Shown here piece by piece: positions 50,267 through 57,979 of a stretch of 64,000 bases of DNA. Made by a program: the position numbers and the translations under genes. The stretch lies in NCBI RefSeq assembly GCF_936943645.1, contig NZ_CAKZJO010000050.1, positions 1-64,000 on the forward strand, in the 5' to 3' direction. The stretch's first letter is position 1; each line of letters begins with the position of its first letter. This stretch comes from an uncultured Bradyrhizobium sp. GTDB lineage: Bacteria > Pseudomonadota > Alphaproteobacteria > Rhizobiales > Xanthobacteraceae. The notes under the pieces were generated by a model. That model saw only the letters and a list, made by a program, of their open reading frames with translations. It made no database searches and had not been told where the DNA came from.

Positions 50267-50758
50267 ATGCGTCCAACCAAAACAATGCTGCTGGGAATGA
50301 TCGCGTCGGCCTGTCTGATCGGACTTCCACCCGCGCATGCGCAGGCGGTGAACTGGACCTGGACCAACCAATATGGCTCGACCCTGGCCATCACCAGCTT
50401 CAATTCGAATACCGGCGCGATCGCGGGGACCTACACCAACAACGCAGCGAACAGTTGCGACGAGGGCAAGCCGCAAGGCGTGTCCGGCTGGCTGGCCTAT
50501 GGCAACACCGGCACGGCGATCAGCTTCTCGGTGAATTTCCTCGGCTGCGGCTCGACCACGGTCTGGACCGGACAGCTCAACAACGCGACTGGATTCCAGG
50601 GACTGTGGTATCTGTCCCTCGGCGAGGCCGTCGCATGGAACGGCATCAGCGCGGGCGCCGACACCTTCACATTCTCGAGCGGCGACAAGGCCCTGCTGAC
50701 GAAGAGCGGCATCGACCTGAAGGCCGCCAGCGAGAAGCTGTCGAATACCAGGAAGTAG
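50267..50758 (+). CDS. Avidin-like biotin-binding protein (bradavidin)
   Basis: A 163-residue secreted protein. Signal peptide 1-25 (cleavage after PPAHA), mature N-terminus QAVNWTWTNQYGSTLAITSF. NQYGS (34-38) holds the biotin-ureido ligands of avidins; W75, W100 and W114 in GWLAYG, TTVWTGQL and GLWYL are the aromatic walls of the pocket. C64 and C94 can form a disulfide. The end, ASEKLSNTRK, corresponds to the C-terminal tail that in bradavidin lies in the biotin pocket of its neighbour. Apart from a few substitutions it matches bradavidin of Bradyrhizobium japonicum as I remember it. A perfect AAAGGAGG site precedes the ATG. Its role, perhaps biotin withdrawal from competitors or hosts, is unproven. 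Confidence 0.95.
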   Translation: MRPTKTMLLGMIASACLIGLPPAHAQAVNWTWTNQYGSTLAITSFNSNTGAIAGTYTNNAANSCDEGKPQGVSGWLAYGNTGTAISFSVNFLGCGSTTVWTGQLNNATGFQGLWYLSLGEAVAWNGISAGADTFTFSSGDKALLTKSGIDLKAASEKLSNTRK

Positions 50759-50810
50759 GCGAACGCGGCGCGTAGCGTGGATTCGCTCGCGGCCGCGCGA
50801 AGCACAGTGT

Positions 50811-50900
50811 CGTGGGGTGGGCAAAGCGAAGCGTGCCCACGATTTGCGACTGCGGGGAGAGATGGTGGGCACGGCGCTATGCGCCTTTGCCCACCTACGG
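50811..50900. repeat. Palindromic intergenic repeat, family C copy 2
   Basis: CGTGGGGTGGGCAAAGCG and GCGCCTTTGCCCACCTACG form the outer arms, with an internal GTGCCCAC / GTGGGCAC pair. Relative of the element at 20896. It lies between the convergent avidin and MoeA-MobA genes. Confidence 0.85.
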
Positions 50901-50930
50901 CACTACCCGCCCTACGGCATCACGGCACCT

Positions 50931-52535
50931 TCATCCCCGCCTTGCCGCTTCCAGCGCCTGCGGCGTGTCGATGTCGAGGAAGGCGCTCTCGCCGTCGACA
51001 GGCACCTCGGCCACGGCCTCGGTGTGCTTGGCGATCAGATGACGCGCGCCGACGTCGCCGTCGAGGGTCATCAGCTCCTTGAAGAAGCGGCGCGACCACA
51101 GCACGGGATTGCCGCGGCGCCCCTCGCTGACCGGCACGACAATGAGATTGCCGCGATCCGGCGCAAAGCCGTCGATGAGACGGTCGATCAGGCCGGCATC
51201 GATCAGCGGCATGTCGCCGAGACAGACTAAGGCGCCATCACACGTCTCCGGCACGGCGGCGATGCCCGCCTTGACGGAACTCGCAATGCCGCCGGCAAAA
51301 TCAGGATTCCTGACGAACCGCACCTTCAACCCCTGAAGCGCCTGCTCGACCAGCTCAGTCTGGTGGCCGGTGACGACGATCACCTCGGACGCCTTTGAAG
51401 CGAGTGCCTGCTCTGTCGCGATCCGCACCAGCTTCTTGCCGTCGAGCTCGGCGAGCAGCTTGTTCGGCCCGCCCATCCGTGTGGAGCGTCCCGCCGCGAG
51501 CACGATGGCGGCGACATGGCTGTTACCCTCGGTCTCCGCTGTCGCGCGCGGCTGCGGCCGCGTCACGATCTCCATCAACAGGCCGCCAACGCCCATGCCC
51601 ATCAGCTCGGAGCGCGTCACCTTGATGCCGGCGAGCAGCCGCATCAGCACCCAGTCAAAGCCATTCTCGACCGGCGAGCGCGCGCAGCCCGGCGCACCCA
51701 GCACCGGTACGCCCCCGGCCCTTGCGATCAGCAGGAGATTGCCGGGATCGACCGGCATGCCGAAATGCTCGATCTCGCCGCCGATGCCGGTGACGGCCGC
51801 GGGGATCACGTCGCGGCGATCGGCGATCGCGGAGGCCCCGAACACGATGACGAGCTCGGCGCCAAGCGCGAGCAATTCCTTGATCGCGGCCGACAGCGCG
51901 GCTTCGTCATGCTGGACCCGCCGCTCGGCGATGATGCCGGCACCGGCCGGTGCAAGCCGCTCGGCGGTGACGCGCAGCGTCTTGTCGATCACCTTGGAGG
52001 ACAGGCCCGGCAGCAGGGTCGAGACGACGCCGACACGCTTGATCACGTAAGGCGCGACCTTCAGAACGTCCTTACCCGCCGCCTTTACCGCGGCATCGCG
52101 CAAGTCGCCTTCGACGCCGAACGGGATGATCTTGACGGTGCCGACCATCTCGCCCTCGACCACCGGCTTGTAGGCGCTGAGCGTCGCAAAGGTGATGGCC
52201 TCGTCGATGTTGTTGATGCGGTCGACCGCGGCGCGATCGATCACCAGCACGCCCGGCTGAGCGGCGAACAGATTGGCGCGGCCGGTGAAGGCGCGCTCGA
52301 CATGGATGCCTTCGCCCCCGACGGCCAGCGCGATGCTGGCGGCCGCGACGTCCTCGGAGACGTCGCCCGCCTCCATGCGCACCACGACGATGTCCTTGAT
52401 GCCGGCGCGCGTGAGCTGCTCGACCTCGGCGGGGCCGATGGTCGTGCCCTTCTTCAGCACCAGCGGGCCCTGGCGCAGGGTGTGGACGGTCACCCCGCCG
52501 ATCGCATCCTTAGGGGTCGCCGGGCCGAATTTCAT
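50931..52535 (-). CDS. Molybdopterin-binding (MoeA/MogA-like) domain fused to MobA/MocA-like nucleotidyltransferase
   Basis: A 534-residue fusion. Residues 1 to about 335 are of the molybdopterin-binding type (VTVHTLRQGPLVLKKGTTIGPAEVEQL, then VIVFGASAIADRRDVIPAAV and GCARSPVENGFDWVLMRLL). From about 340 there is a MobA/MocA-like GT-A domain: AAIVLAAGRSTRMGGPNKLLAELDGKKLV and LVCLGDMPLIDAGLIDRLI. Such fusions make the CMP- or GMP-linked molybdopterin cofactor needed by molybdenum hydroxylases. It ends the cox-like operon, overlapping the upstream XdhC gene by 4 bases, and so prepares the cofactor for that system. Confidence 0.92.
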   Translation of the reverse strand: MKFGPATPKDAIGGVTVHTLRQGPLVLKKGTTIGPAEVEQLTRAGIKDIVVVRMEAGDVSEDVAAASIALAVGGEGIHVERAFTGRANLFAAQPGVLVIDRAAVDRINNIDEAITFATLSAYKPVVEGEMVGTVKIIPFGVEGDLRDAAVKAAGKDVLKVAPYVIKRVGVVSTLLPGLSSKVIDKTLRVTAERLAPAGAGIIAERRVQHDEAALSAAIKELLALGAELVIVFGASAIADRRDVIPAAVTGIGGEIEHFGMPVDPGNLLLIARAGGVPVLGAPGCARSPVENGFDWVLMRLLAGIKVTRSELMGMGVGGLLMEIVTRPQPRATAETEGNSHVAAIVLAAGRSTRMGGPNKLLAELDGKKLVRIATEQALASKASEVIVVTGHQTELVEQALQGLKVRFVRNPDFAGGIASSVKAGIAAVPETCDGALVCLGDMPLIDAGLIDRLIDGFAPDRGNLIVVPVSEGRRGNPVLWSRRFFKELMTLDGDVGARHLIAKHTEAVAEVPVDGESAFLDIDTPQALEAARRG

Positions 52536-53233
52536 GCCGCTTCTTCTTTTTCCTTGGGAGGCAGGCGGAGCACCGCCGTGATCTCGGCCATGATGGACAC
52601 CGCGATCTCGGACGGGGAGACGGCGCCGATCGCAAGCCCGATCGGTGCGTGGATGCGCGCGATGTCGCTTTCCTTCGCGCCCTGCGCCCGCAGCCGGTCG
52701 CCGCGCTTGGCATGCGTCTTCCGCGAGCCGAGCGCGCCGATATAGAAGCAGCCGCGCTCGAAGGCATGCAGTAACGCCGGATCGTCGATCTTGGGATCGT
52801 GTGTCACCGCGACGAACGCCGTGTAGGCATCGACATTGAGCGGCGGCAGCGCCGCATCAGGCCATTCGGCAACGAGCGGAATGTCGGGAAAGCGCTCGGG
52901 GCTCGCAAACGCCGTGCGCGGATCGACGACGGTGACGTCATAGCCGAGCGAGCGCGCCAGCGGCGCCAGGGCCTGGCTGATATGGACCGCACCGATGATG
53001 ACGAGCTTTGCGGTCGGCGCGTAGACGTTGAGGAACAGCTTCTTGCCGCCGGCCTCGACATTGGCGCTCTTGCCCATGCGAAGCTGCTTTTCCAGCTCAG
53101 TGCGGAGCGGATCCTTGGCGAAATCCGCGGCTTTCACCAAGCGCTGCTCGCCGCTCTCGGTGTCGGTCACCAGGATTGCCGGCCGGCGCGCGGCGCGCTC
53201 GGCGTTGAGTTCGTGCAGGATTGCGAGCTTCAC
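52532..53233 (-). CDS. XdhC/CoxI family molybdenum-cofactor insertion chaperone
   Basis: A 233-residue protein with the C-terminal Rossmann domain of XdhC (VIIGAVHISQALAPLARSLGYDVTVVDPR, and GALGSRKTHAKR at the end). XdhC proteins bind and sulfurate the molybdenum cofactor and hand it to xanthine-dehydrogenase-type enzymes. The N-terminal XdhC domain is supplied by the separate 107-residue gene immediately upstream. The start codon follows two bases after that gene's stop, and the end overlaps the MoeA-MobA gene by 4 bases. Confidence 0.92.
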   Translation of the reverse strand: MKLAILHELNAERAARRPAILVTDTESGEQRLVKAADFAKDPLRTELEKQLRMGKSANVEAGGKKLFLNVYAPTAKLVIIGAVHISQALAPLARSLGYDVTVVDPRTAFASPERFPDIPLVAEWPDAALPPLNVDAYTAFVAVTHDPKIDDPALLHAFERGCFYIGALGSRKTHAKRGDRLRAQGAKESDIARIHAPIGLAIGAVSPSEIAVSIMAEITAVLRLPPKEKEEAA

Positions 53234-53235
53234 GG

Positions 53236-53559
53236 CTAGCCGACCTTCTCGACGAAGACGCGGATCGTGCCGCCACAGGACAGCCCGACATTCCAGGCGG
53301 TCTCGTCGGCGACGCCGAACTCCAGCATCCTGGGCTTGCCACTCTGGATCACGTCCATGGCCTCGGTGACCACGGCGCCCTCGACGCAGCCGCCGGAGAC
53401 CGAGCCCAGGAACGTACCCTCGTCGTTGATGACGAGGCTCGAACCGGCCGGGCGCGGTGCCGAACCCCAGGTCTCCACGACAGTCGCCAATGCGACGCCA
53501 TGGCCGGCCTTCTGCCAGTCCTCCGCCGCCTTCAGAATATCCTCGTCGCGATCGAGCAT
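53236..53559 (-). CDS. XdhC N-terminal domain protein (CoxF/CoxI-like)
   Basis: A 107-residue stand-alone XdhC_CoxI domain: ILKAAEDWQKAGHGVALATVVETWGSAPRPAGSSLVINDEGTFLGSVSGGCVEGAVVTEA and the end motif GLSCGGTIRVFVEKV. The conserved cysteines are in GGC and CGGT. It is the separated N-terminal half of a usual XdhC, made just before the Rossmann half at 52532. Part of the molybdenum hydroxylase operon. Confidence 0.92.
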   Translation of the reverse strand: MLDRDEDILKAAEDWQKAGHGVALATVVETWGSAPRPAGSSLVINDEGTFLGSVSGGCVEGAVVTEAMDVIQSGKPRMLEFGVADETAWNVGLSCGGTIRVFVEKVG

Positions 53560-53569
53560 CGGTGGCCTC

Positions 53570-54772
53570 TCAAGCTGCGGAGCGGATCAGGCTGCGGTGA
53601 TGCGGCGGCAGCGGCCGGGAGAGCGTCGTGATCAGTTCCTGGATTGAACTCAAATTATGCACGGGGCGGAATTCGTCAACGTGCGGGAGCATCATTTTGA
53701 TGCCCTGGGCCTTGGCTTCGAAGCCACCGAACCTGAGCAGCGGATTGAGCCAGATCAGCCGGCGGCAGGAGCGGTGCAGCCGGTCCATCTCGAAGGCGAG
53801 CTTGGAATCGGCCTCCCGCTCCAGCCCGTCGGAGATCAGGAGCACGATGGCGCCCTGGCTCAGCACCCGCCGCGCCCACAATTTGTTGAAGTTGTGCAGC
53901 GAGGCCGAAATCCGGGTGCCGCCGGCCCAGTCCTCGACCGAGGCCGAGCAGCTCGCCAGCGCCTCGTCGGGATCGCGCTGGCGCAGCGCGCGGGTCACGT
54001 TGGTGAGGCGGGTGCCGAACAGGAACACCGAGACGCGTTTGCGCGCGTCGGTCACGGCATGCAGGAAATGCAGGAACAGGCGGGTGTACTCGCTCATCGA
54101 GCCCGAGATGTCGAGCAGCGCCACGATCGGCGCCGGCTTCTCGATCCGCCCGAGGCGATGGATGTCGATGATGTCGCCGCCAGTGCGCAAGGATGCGCGC
54201 AGCGTGCGGCGCAGGTCCAGGCGCAGCCCGCGCGGATCGGACCGGTAGCGGCGCGTCAGGAGCTCGGCCTGCGGCAACCTCATCCGCTCGATGGCGCGCA
54301 GCGCCTCGGTGATCTCGGCCGCGCTCATCTGCGCAAAATCCTTCTTTTGAAGGATTTCCTTGTCGGAGACCGACAGGCGCAGATCCTGCTCCTGGTGCTG
54401 CGGCGTCTCGGTCATGCGCGGCTGCGACATCGCCTCCTGCACGCGGCGCGCGCCGGCTTTCGGCTTCTTCTTGGCCTCATCCGGCAGCGGCACCGAATCC
54501 AGCATGTGCTTCCACTCTTCCGACGCGCGGAAGAACAGGTTGAAGGCCTGGCTGAAGATCAGCGCATGCTCGTGGCGCTTGACGAAGATCGCCTCCAGCG
54601 TGGTGAAGACGTCGGCGCGGTTGCCGATGTCGATCACCTGCAGCGCGCTCATGGCATCGATGACCGCGCCCGGCCCGACCGGCATGCCTGCAGAACGCAG
54701 CGCGCGGGCGAAGCCGACGATGTTGTCGGCGAACTGCTCGGTTTGCTCAGGAGCAAGGTGGTTAATGGCCAT
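53570..54772 (-). CDS. coxE: VWA-domain maturation factor CoxE
   Basis: A 400-residue protein of the CoxE family. The helical N-terminal half (NIVGFARALRSAGMPVGPGAVIDAMSAL) is followed by a von Willebrand A domain with the MIDAS motif DISGSMS and GGTRISASLHNFN. With the MoxR-type ATPase CoxD it inserts sulfur/copper or otherwise matures the active site of CO-dehydrogenase-like enzymes. The ATG at 54772 gives the normal N-terminus; a longer open frame reads through a family B repeat. The gap to coxD (135 bases) is filled by that repeat. Confidence 0.93.
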   Translation of the reverse strand: MAINHLAPEQTEQFADNIVGFARALRSAGMPVGPGAVIDAMSALQVIDIGNRADVFTTLEAIFVKRHEHALIFSQAFNLFFRASEEWKHMLDSVPLPDEAKKKPKAGARRVQEAMSQPRMTETPQHQEQDLRLSVSDKEILQKKDFAQMSAAEITEALRAIERMRLPQAELLTRRYRSDPRGLRLDLRRTLRASLRTGGDIIDIHRLGRIEKPAPIVALLDISGSMSEYTRLFLHFLHAVTDARKRVSVFLFGTRLTNVTRALRQRDPDEALASCSASVEDWAGGTRISASLHNFNKLWARRVLSQGAIVLLISDGLEREADSKLAFEMDRLHRSCRRLIWLNPLLRFGGFEAKAQGIKMMLPHVDEFRPVHNLSSIQELITTLSRPLPPHHRSLIRSAA

Positions 54773-54787
54773 GGTCGTTCCCATCTT

Positions 54788-54890
54788 CCCGTCATTCCGG
54801 GGCGCCGCGCGAGCGGCGAGCCCGGAATCCATAACCACGATCGGGAGTATGGATTCCGGGCTCGCGTTACGCGCGCCCCGGAATGACGGG
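54788..54890. repeat. Palindromic intergenic repeat, family B copy 3
   Basis: CCCGTCATTCCGGGGCGC at the left mirrors GCGCCCCGGAATGACGGG at the right, with inner GAGCCCGGAATCCAT / ATGGATTCCGGGCTC arms. It lies inside the operon between coxD and coxE, where it may act as an RNA stem for segmental processing or attenuation. Confidence 0.9.
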
Positions 54891-54907
54891 AGAAATTGTG
54901 AGGCGCG

Positions 54908-55831
54908 TCAATTCTCGCTCGTCGCTTCCTTCAGCACCTTCTGCAAGGTGTCGCCCTGCATGCGGGTGATGTCGTCCTGGTACTTGAGCAGCGCGCCCAG
55001 CGTGTCGCCGACCACTTGCGGGGTGAGCGAGCGGGCATCCAGCTCCGACAAGGCGGTCGCCCAGTCGATGGTCTCGGCAACACCGGGCGACTTGTAGAAG
55101 TCCTGGTTGCGCAAAGCCTGCACGAAGCGCACGACCTGCTGCGACAGTTTTGCGGAGATGCCGGGCACGCGCGTCTTGACGATCGCAAGCTCGCGCTCGG
55201 CCGCGGGATAATCGACCCAATGGTAGAGACAGCGCCGCTTCAGCGCGTCGTGAATTTCGCGGGTGCGATTGGACGTGATGATGACGATCGGCGGGCTCGG
55301 CGCCTTCACCGTGCCGAATTCGGGGATGGTCACCTGGAAGTCGCTGAGGATTTCGAGCAGGTAGGCCTCGAACGCTTCGTCCGCACGGTCGAGTTCGTCG
55401 ATCAGCAGCACCGGCGGTCCGGCGACGTCGGGCTCGAGCGCCTGCAGCAGCGGCCGCTTGATCATGTAGCGGTCGGCGAAGATGTCGGAGGAGAGTTGGT
55501 CACGATCGGTGTCGCCGGCGGCTTCCGCCATTCGGATCGCGATCATCTGCGCCGCGCTATTCCACTCGTAGACCGCGGAGGAGACGTCGAGGCCCTCGTA
55601 GCACTGCAGGCGGATCAGCTTCCGCCCCAGCGCCGCCGACAGCACCTTTGCAATCTCGGTCTTGCCGACGCCGGCTTCGCCTTCCAGGAACAGCGGCCGG
55701 CCCATGCGCAGCGAGAGGTATGTCACCGTCGCCAGCGATCGCTCGGCGAGATAGCCGCGCGACGTCAGGAGTTCGAGCATCGCATCGACCGATGCCGGCA
55801 AAGCGCCGGAAGAATTGGTCGCTGAAGTCAT
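54908..55831 (-). CDS. coxD: MoxR-type AAA+ ATPase CoxD
   Basis: A 307-residue AAA+ protein: Walker A GEAGVGKTEI, Walker B VLLIDELDRADEAFE and sensor 1 IVIITSNRTREI are intact. CoxD works with the VWA protein CoxE in building the [CuSMoO2] site of CO dehydrogenases or the equivalent site of related hydroxylases. The small lid domain ends LKEATSEN. Upstream it is 60 bases from coxM. Confidence 0.93.
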   Translation of the reverse strand: MTSATNSSGALPASVDAMLELLTSRGYLAERSLATVTYLSLRMGRPLFLEGEAGVGKTEIAKVLSAALGRKLIRLQCYEGLDVSSAVYEWNSAAQMIAIRMAEAAGDTDRDQLSSDIFADRYMIKRPLLQALEPDVAGPPVLLIDELDRADEAFEAYLLEILSDFQVTIPEFGTVKAPSPPIVIITSNRTREIHDALKRRCLYHWVDYPAAERELAIVKTRVPGISAKLSQQVVRFVQALRNQDFYKSPGVAETIDWATALSELDARSLTPQVVGDTLGALLKYQDDITRMQGDTLQKVLKEATSEN

Positions 55832-55891
55832 GAAAAAGCCAGTCTCGCTACGCCCTCACCGGGACAGGTTTTGCCGTGGCGTGAGGTTCAC

Positions 55892-56698
55892 TCACTCCTT
55901 GGCATTGGCGGCGTCGAGGGCACGCCGCGTCAGCACCCCGATGAGATGCGCGCGGTATTCGGCGCTGCCATGGATGTCGCTGTTGAGACCTTCCGCCGGC
56001 ACGTCGATGCCTTCGATCGCTTTCGACGCGAAACGCTTCTTGAGGGCTTCCTCGAATGCCTCGACGCGGAACACGCCCTCGGAGCCGGCGCCGGTCACGG
56101 CAACCCGCACGTCCGACGGACGCCGCGCCACGAACACGCCGACCAGCGCATAGCGCGATGCCTGGTTGCGGAACTTGATGTAGGCCGCCTTCTTCGGCAG
56201 CGGGAACATCACCTTGGTGATGATCTCGTCAGCTTCCAGCGCGGTCGAGAACAGGCCCTGGAAATATTCCTCGGCCTTCAGGCGGCGCTTGTTGGTGACG
56301 ATGGTCGCGCCGAGCGCGAGCACGGCCGCCGGGTAATCCGCGGTCGGATCGTTGTTGGCGAGCGAGCCGCCGATCGTGCCCTTGTGGCGCACGGCGGGAT
56401 CACCGATCTGGCTCGCGAGATTCGCCAGCGCCGGGATGGCTTCACCGACGATCGCGGAGCTCGCGACCTCGGCGTGCTTGGCGGTGGCGCCGATCACGAG
56501 CGAACGGCCCTTCATCTCGATCGTGTTGAGCCCCTCGATATGGGAGAGGTCGACCAGATGGGGCGGGCTGGCGAGACGCTGCTTCATGACGGGAATCAGC
56601 GTGTGGCCGCCGGCGATCACCTTGGCGTCTTCGTTCTTCACCAGGAGATTGGCGGCCTGCCGCACGGTCCCGGGGCGATGATATTTGAATTCGTACAT
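55892..56698 (-). CDS. coxM: Molybdenum hydroxylase FAD subunit (CoxM-like)
   Basis: A 268-residue FAD-binding subunit: [43 protein letters not shown] holds the AGGH FAD motif, and [19 protein letters not shown] the second TIGG motif. It passes electrons from the iron-sulfur subunit to quinone or NAD. Its start is 27 bases after the coxS stop. Together with coxS it provides two of the three subunits of a CO-dehydrogenase/xanthine-dehydrogenase-type enzyme. Confidence 0.94.
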   Translation of the reverse strand: MYEFKYHRPGTVRQAANLLVKNEDAKVIAGGHTLIPVMKQRLASPPHLVDLSHIEGLNTIEMKGRSLVIGATAKHAEVASSAIVGEAIPALANLASQIGDPAVRHKGTIGGSLANNDPTADYPAAVLALGATIVTNKRRLKAEEYFQGLFSTALEADEIITKVMFPLPKKAAYIKFRNQASRYALVGVFVARRPSDVRVAVTGAGSEGVFRVEAFEEALKKRFASKAIEGIDVPAEGLNSDIHGSAEYRAHLIGVLTRRALDAANAKE

Positions 56699-56725
56699 CT
56701 GAATGTCCTGGTCGCGGGAGGCGCG

Positions 56726-57211
56726 TTACGCGAGATCGGATTTCGCCATCGCCTTGGCGCCGGCGGAGATCGAGGTGACGATGTTCTGGTAGCCGGTGCA
56801 GCGGCAGAGATTGCCTTCCAGTTCTTCCCGGATCGTATGGTCGTCCAGCTCGTGGCCCTTGCGGTGCACGATGTCGATCGCGGTCATGATCATGCCTGGC
56901 GTGCAGAAGCCGCACTGCAGGCCATGATGCTCGCGGAAGGCTTCCTGCATCGGATGCAGCGGCGCGCCGTCGGCGGCCAGTCCCTCGATCGTCTTGACCT
57001 CGTGGCCGTCGGCCATCACGGCAAGCGTGGTGCAGGACTTCACGGCCTTGCCGTCGAGATGCACGACGCAGGCGCCGCACTGCGAGGTGTCGCAGCCGAC
57101 ATGGGTGCCGGTCAGGTGCAGATTCTCGCGCAGAAACTGCACCAGAAGCGTGCGGGGATCGACGTTGGCCGTGACAGGATTGCCGTTCACGATGAGGGAG
57201 ATTTTTGCCAT
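56726..57211 (-). CDS. coxS: Molybdenum hydroxylase [2Fe-2S] subunit (CoxS-like)
   Basis: A 161-residue subunit with two [2Fe-2S] clusters. The plant-type cluster uses C40, C45, C48 and C60 ([22 protein letters not shown]); the second uses C100, C103, C136 and C138 ([14 protein letters not shown]). The start is taken at the ATG of [10 protein letters not shown], two codons inside the longest frame. In most cox operons coxL follows coxS; here coxM follows, 27 bases on. Confidence 0.95.
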   Translation of the reverse strand: MAKISLIVNGNPVTANVDPRTLLVQFLRENLHLTGTHVGCDTSQCGACVVHLDGKAVKSCTTLAVMADGHEVKTIEGLAADGAPLHPMQEAFREHHGLQCGFCTPGMIMTAIDIVHRKGHELDDHTIREELEGNLCRCTGYQNIVTSISAGAKAMAKSDLA

Positions 57212-57360
57212 AAGCACTCTCTATCAGCACCCCGACGGGTCCCGTCGAAGCGGTTCTTATAATTATTCCAACCCATCATATGGGCCATTATGCCCCGGGG
57301 CAACATCGCCCGGGATGCAAGGCGCCATGCCGAAGGCGCCGTGCTAAAGCTATTGGACCT
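57212..57360. other. Gap between coxG and coxS
   Basis: About 150 bases. They hold a perfect TGCCCCGGGGCA palindrome (57291-57302) and, nearer coxS, the AT-rich stretch CTTATAATTATTCC (57255-57268), a likely promoter on the minus strand. No remnant of a large-subunit gene could be found in any frame. Confidence 0.5.
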
Positions 57361-57807
57361 TCAGCTCTGTACGGCCTTGGCGAAGTTCGTGAAAAACTCG
57401 TCGGCCAGCTTCTTGGCGGCGCCGTTGATGAGGCGCTGGCCGAGCTGCGCCAACTTGCCGCCGATCTGCGCCTCGACCTCGTAGGAGAGCAGCGTGCCGC
57501 CGTCCTTCTCCGCGAGCTTGACCCCCGCGCCGCCCTTGGCGAAGCCGGCGACCCCGCCCTCGCCCTCACCGGAGATCTTGTAGCCGTTCGGCGGGTCGAG
57601 ATCGCTGAGCGTGACCTTGCCCTTGAAGCGGGCCGACACCGGGCCGACCTTCATTTTCGCGGTCGCACGAAAGCCGCCATCGTCGGTCTTCTCGAGCTCT
57701 TCGCAGCCGGGGATACAGGCCTTCAGCACCTCGGGATCGTTGAGCTTGGCCCACACGGCCTCGCGCGACGCCGCAAGCTGGACTTCGCCGTTCATCGTCA
57801 TGGCCAT
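57361..57807 (-). CDS. coxG: CoxG-type SRPBCC protein
   Basis: A 148-residue START-like protein of the CoxG family: MNGEVQLAASREAVWAKLNDPEVLKACIPGCEELEK and GEGEGGVAGFAKGGAGVKLAEKDGGTLLSYEVEAQIGGKLAQLGQRLI are diagnostic. CoxG helps attach the CO dehydrogenase to the membrane in Oligotropha. A GGAGGC ribosome site fixes the ATG at 57807. It is the first gene of the minus-strand set and is divergent from pcaB (172 bases between starts). Confidence 0.93.
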   Translation of the reverse strand: MAMTMNGEVQLAASREAVWAKLNDPEVLKACIPGCEELEKTDDGGFRATAKMKVGPVSARFKGKVTLSDLDPPNGYKISGEGEGGVAGFAKGGAGVKLAEKDGGTLLSYEVEAQIGGKLAQLGQRLINGAAKKLADEFFTNFAKAVQS

Positions 57808-57979
57808 GAGAATGCCTCCCGGATCGCGTAACTATAGTGCTGATCAAGTAACGCAGGGACGCGGCAAAGGAAAGGGCGGCGCCCGGCCACGTGCAATGCA
57901 TATTCGCAACTGCAAAAAGCCGTGTGCGGGCACTGGGGGATTGGCACGGCCCGGCCATGATGATTAGGTCGCGCGCAAC

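Noticed and set aside
57212..57360. A fragment of coxL between coxG and coxS
   Set aside because: No conserved large-subunit motif can be read in the 149 bases in any frame.
57820..57965. A second sigma-54 promoter upstream of pcaB (TGGCACG near 57943)
   Set aside because: The -24 half is perfect, but the -12 position reads GGCC in place of TTGC, and it lies only about 30 bases from the ATG.
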